From Nocardioides sp. (lineage in GTDB: Bacteria > Actinomycetota > Actinomycetes > Propionibacteriales > Nocardioidaceae), in assembly GCA_003519585.1 (NCBI GenBank), contig DOWL01000116.1:1-13439 (forward strand): a stretch of 13,439 nucleotides of DNA. Reading direction: 5' to 3'. Below the pieces are notes generated by a model, which saw only the letters and a list, made by a program, of their open reading frames with translations, was not told the DNA's origin and made no database searches. A program made the position numbers and the translations under genes. Position 1 is the first letter of the stretch, and every line of letters starts with the position of its first letter. Shown here piece by piece: positions 12,985-13,439 of the stretch.

Positions 12985-13439
12985 TCAGAAGGTCTGGCCG
13001 GTGAGCAACTCGTAGGCCTCGACGTACCGCGCCCGGGTGCGCTCGACGACCTCGGCCGGCAGCGGTGGGGGCGGCTCCCCCGACGCGCGGTCCCAGCCGG
13101 ACTCCGGGGAGAGCGCCCAGTTGCGCACGATCTGCTTGTCGTACGACGGCTGCGTGCGACCCGGGTGCCACTCGGCGGCCGGCCAGAACCGCGACGAATC
13201 GGGCGTGAGCACCTCGTCGGCGAGCACGGTGGTCGCGTCGGGGCGGGCGCCGAACTCGAACTTGGTGTCGGCCAGGATGATGCCGCGCGTCCGCGCGATC
13301 TCCTCGGCTCTCGCGTAGACCTCGAGCGTGAGCCGGCGCAGCTCGTCGGCGCGCTCGGCGCCGACGGTGCCGACCACGGCGTCGTACGACACGTTCTCGT
13401 CGTGATCTCCGAGATCGGCCTTGGTCGCCGGCGTGAAGA
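12985..13439 (-). CDS. purC: SAICAR synthetase PurC, C-terminal part (cut by window end)
   Basis: Phosphoribosylaminoimidazole-succinocarboxamide synthase, which joins CAIR and aspartate with ATP in de novo purine synthesis. Only about 150 C-terminal residues are inside the window, roughly half the protein. The frame is open to the last base: FTPATKADLGDHDENVSYDA lies upstream of the internal GTG 13392, so that GTG is not the start. Family motifs seen: ILADTKFEFG (SAICAR synthetase signature), SSRFWPA, PSYDKQIVRNWAL and a C-terminal RARYVEAYELLTG. The N-terminal ATP-binding half and the promoter are outside. It is followed 13 bp later by the SRPBCC gene. Confidence 0.95.
   Translation of the reverse strand, partial: FTPATKADLGDHDENVSYDAVVGTVGAERADELRRLTLEVYARAEEIARTRGIILADTKFEFGARPDATTVLADEVLTPDSSRFWPAAEWHPGRTQPSYDKQIVRNWALSPESGWDRASGEPPPPLPAEVVERTRARYVEAYELLTGQTF

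Noticed and set aside
12985..13392. PurC starting at the internal GTG 13392
   Set aside because: The frame upstream to the window edge reads TPATKADLGDHDENVS, a conserved PurC segment, so the gene simply continues beyond the window.

Overview
High-GC actinobacterial chromosome, most like a member of the Nocardioidaceae (inference from roughly 70% GC, GTG and TTG starts, 4-base GTGA/ATGA gene overlaps, PurC/PurS/PurQ sequence types, the DUF1906 cell-wall protein and YflT-type stress protein). No rRNA, tRNA, CRISPR array, transposase or integrase was seen.

Layout. (1) 1-3728, + strand: two overlapping genes for cell-surface proteins. The first is a zinc-ribbon / single-TM / two-PASTA / NPCBM-like protein. 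The second is a large secreted, C-terminally anchored fusion of a von Willebrand A domain with an SGNH (GDSL) esterase domain. (2) 3744-5002, - strand: a TetR-family repressor followed by a membrane-anchored protein with a Ser/Pro-rich stalk. (3) 5127-6614, + strand: a 14-TM DHA2-type drug exporter divergent from tetR. The shared 124-bp spacer holds a promoter with a perfect 15-bp palindrome exactly filling its -35/-10 spacer, and a second copy of the same half-sites 33 bp downstream. (4) 6757-8211, + strand: a secreted DUF1906 glycoside-hydrolase-like protein with two peptidoglycan-binding repeats, preceded by three GTGAC repeats at exact 9-bp spacing. (5) 8212-8642: a 431-bp intergenic stretch between convergent genes, with a run of strong GC hairpins and a possible frameshifted small-gene remnant. 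(6) 8643-9782, - strand: small membrane protein, purS, purQ. (7) 9858-10382, + strand: a YflT-like stress membrane protein. (8) 10383-13439, - strand: purC (truncated by the window end), an SRPBCC protein, a fatty-acyl-CoA ligase, a 68-residue two-TM protein and a PH-like protein, closely packed as a probable operon.

How they fit together. purC and purS-purQ are steps of de novo purine synthesis; they are split here by a lipid/envelope operon and a stress gene, and purL is not adjacent to purQ. The left half is mainly envelope biology: an exporter under local TetR control, a cell-wall hydrolase candidate with its own regulatory repeats, and a translationally coupled pair of multidomain surface proteins. 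The coupled pair is the best candidate for an undescribed system: a PASTA/NPCBM sensor-like protein beside a VWA-SGNH esterase fusion, both predicted to sit in the membrane facing the wall.
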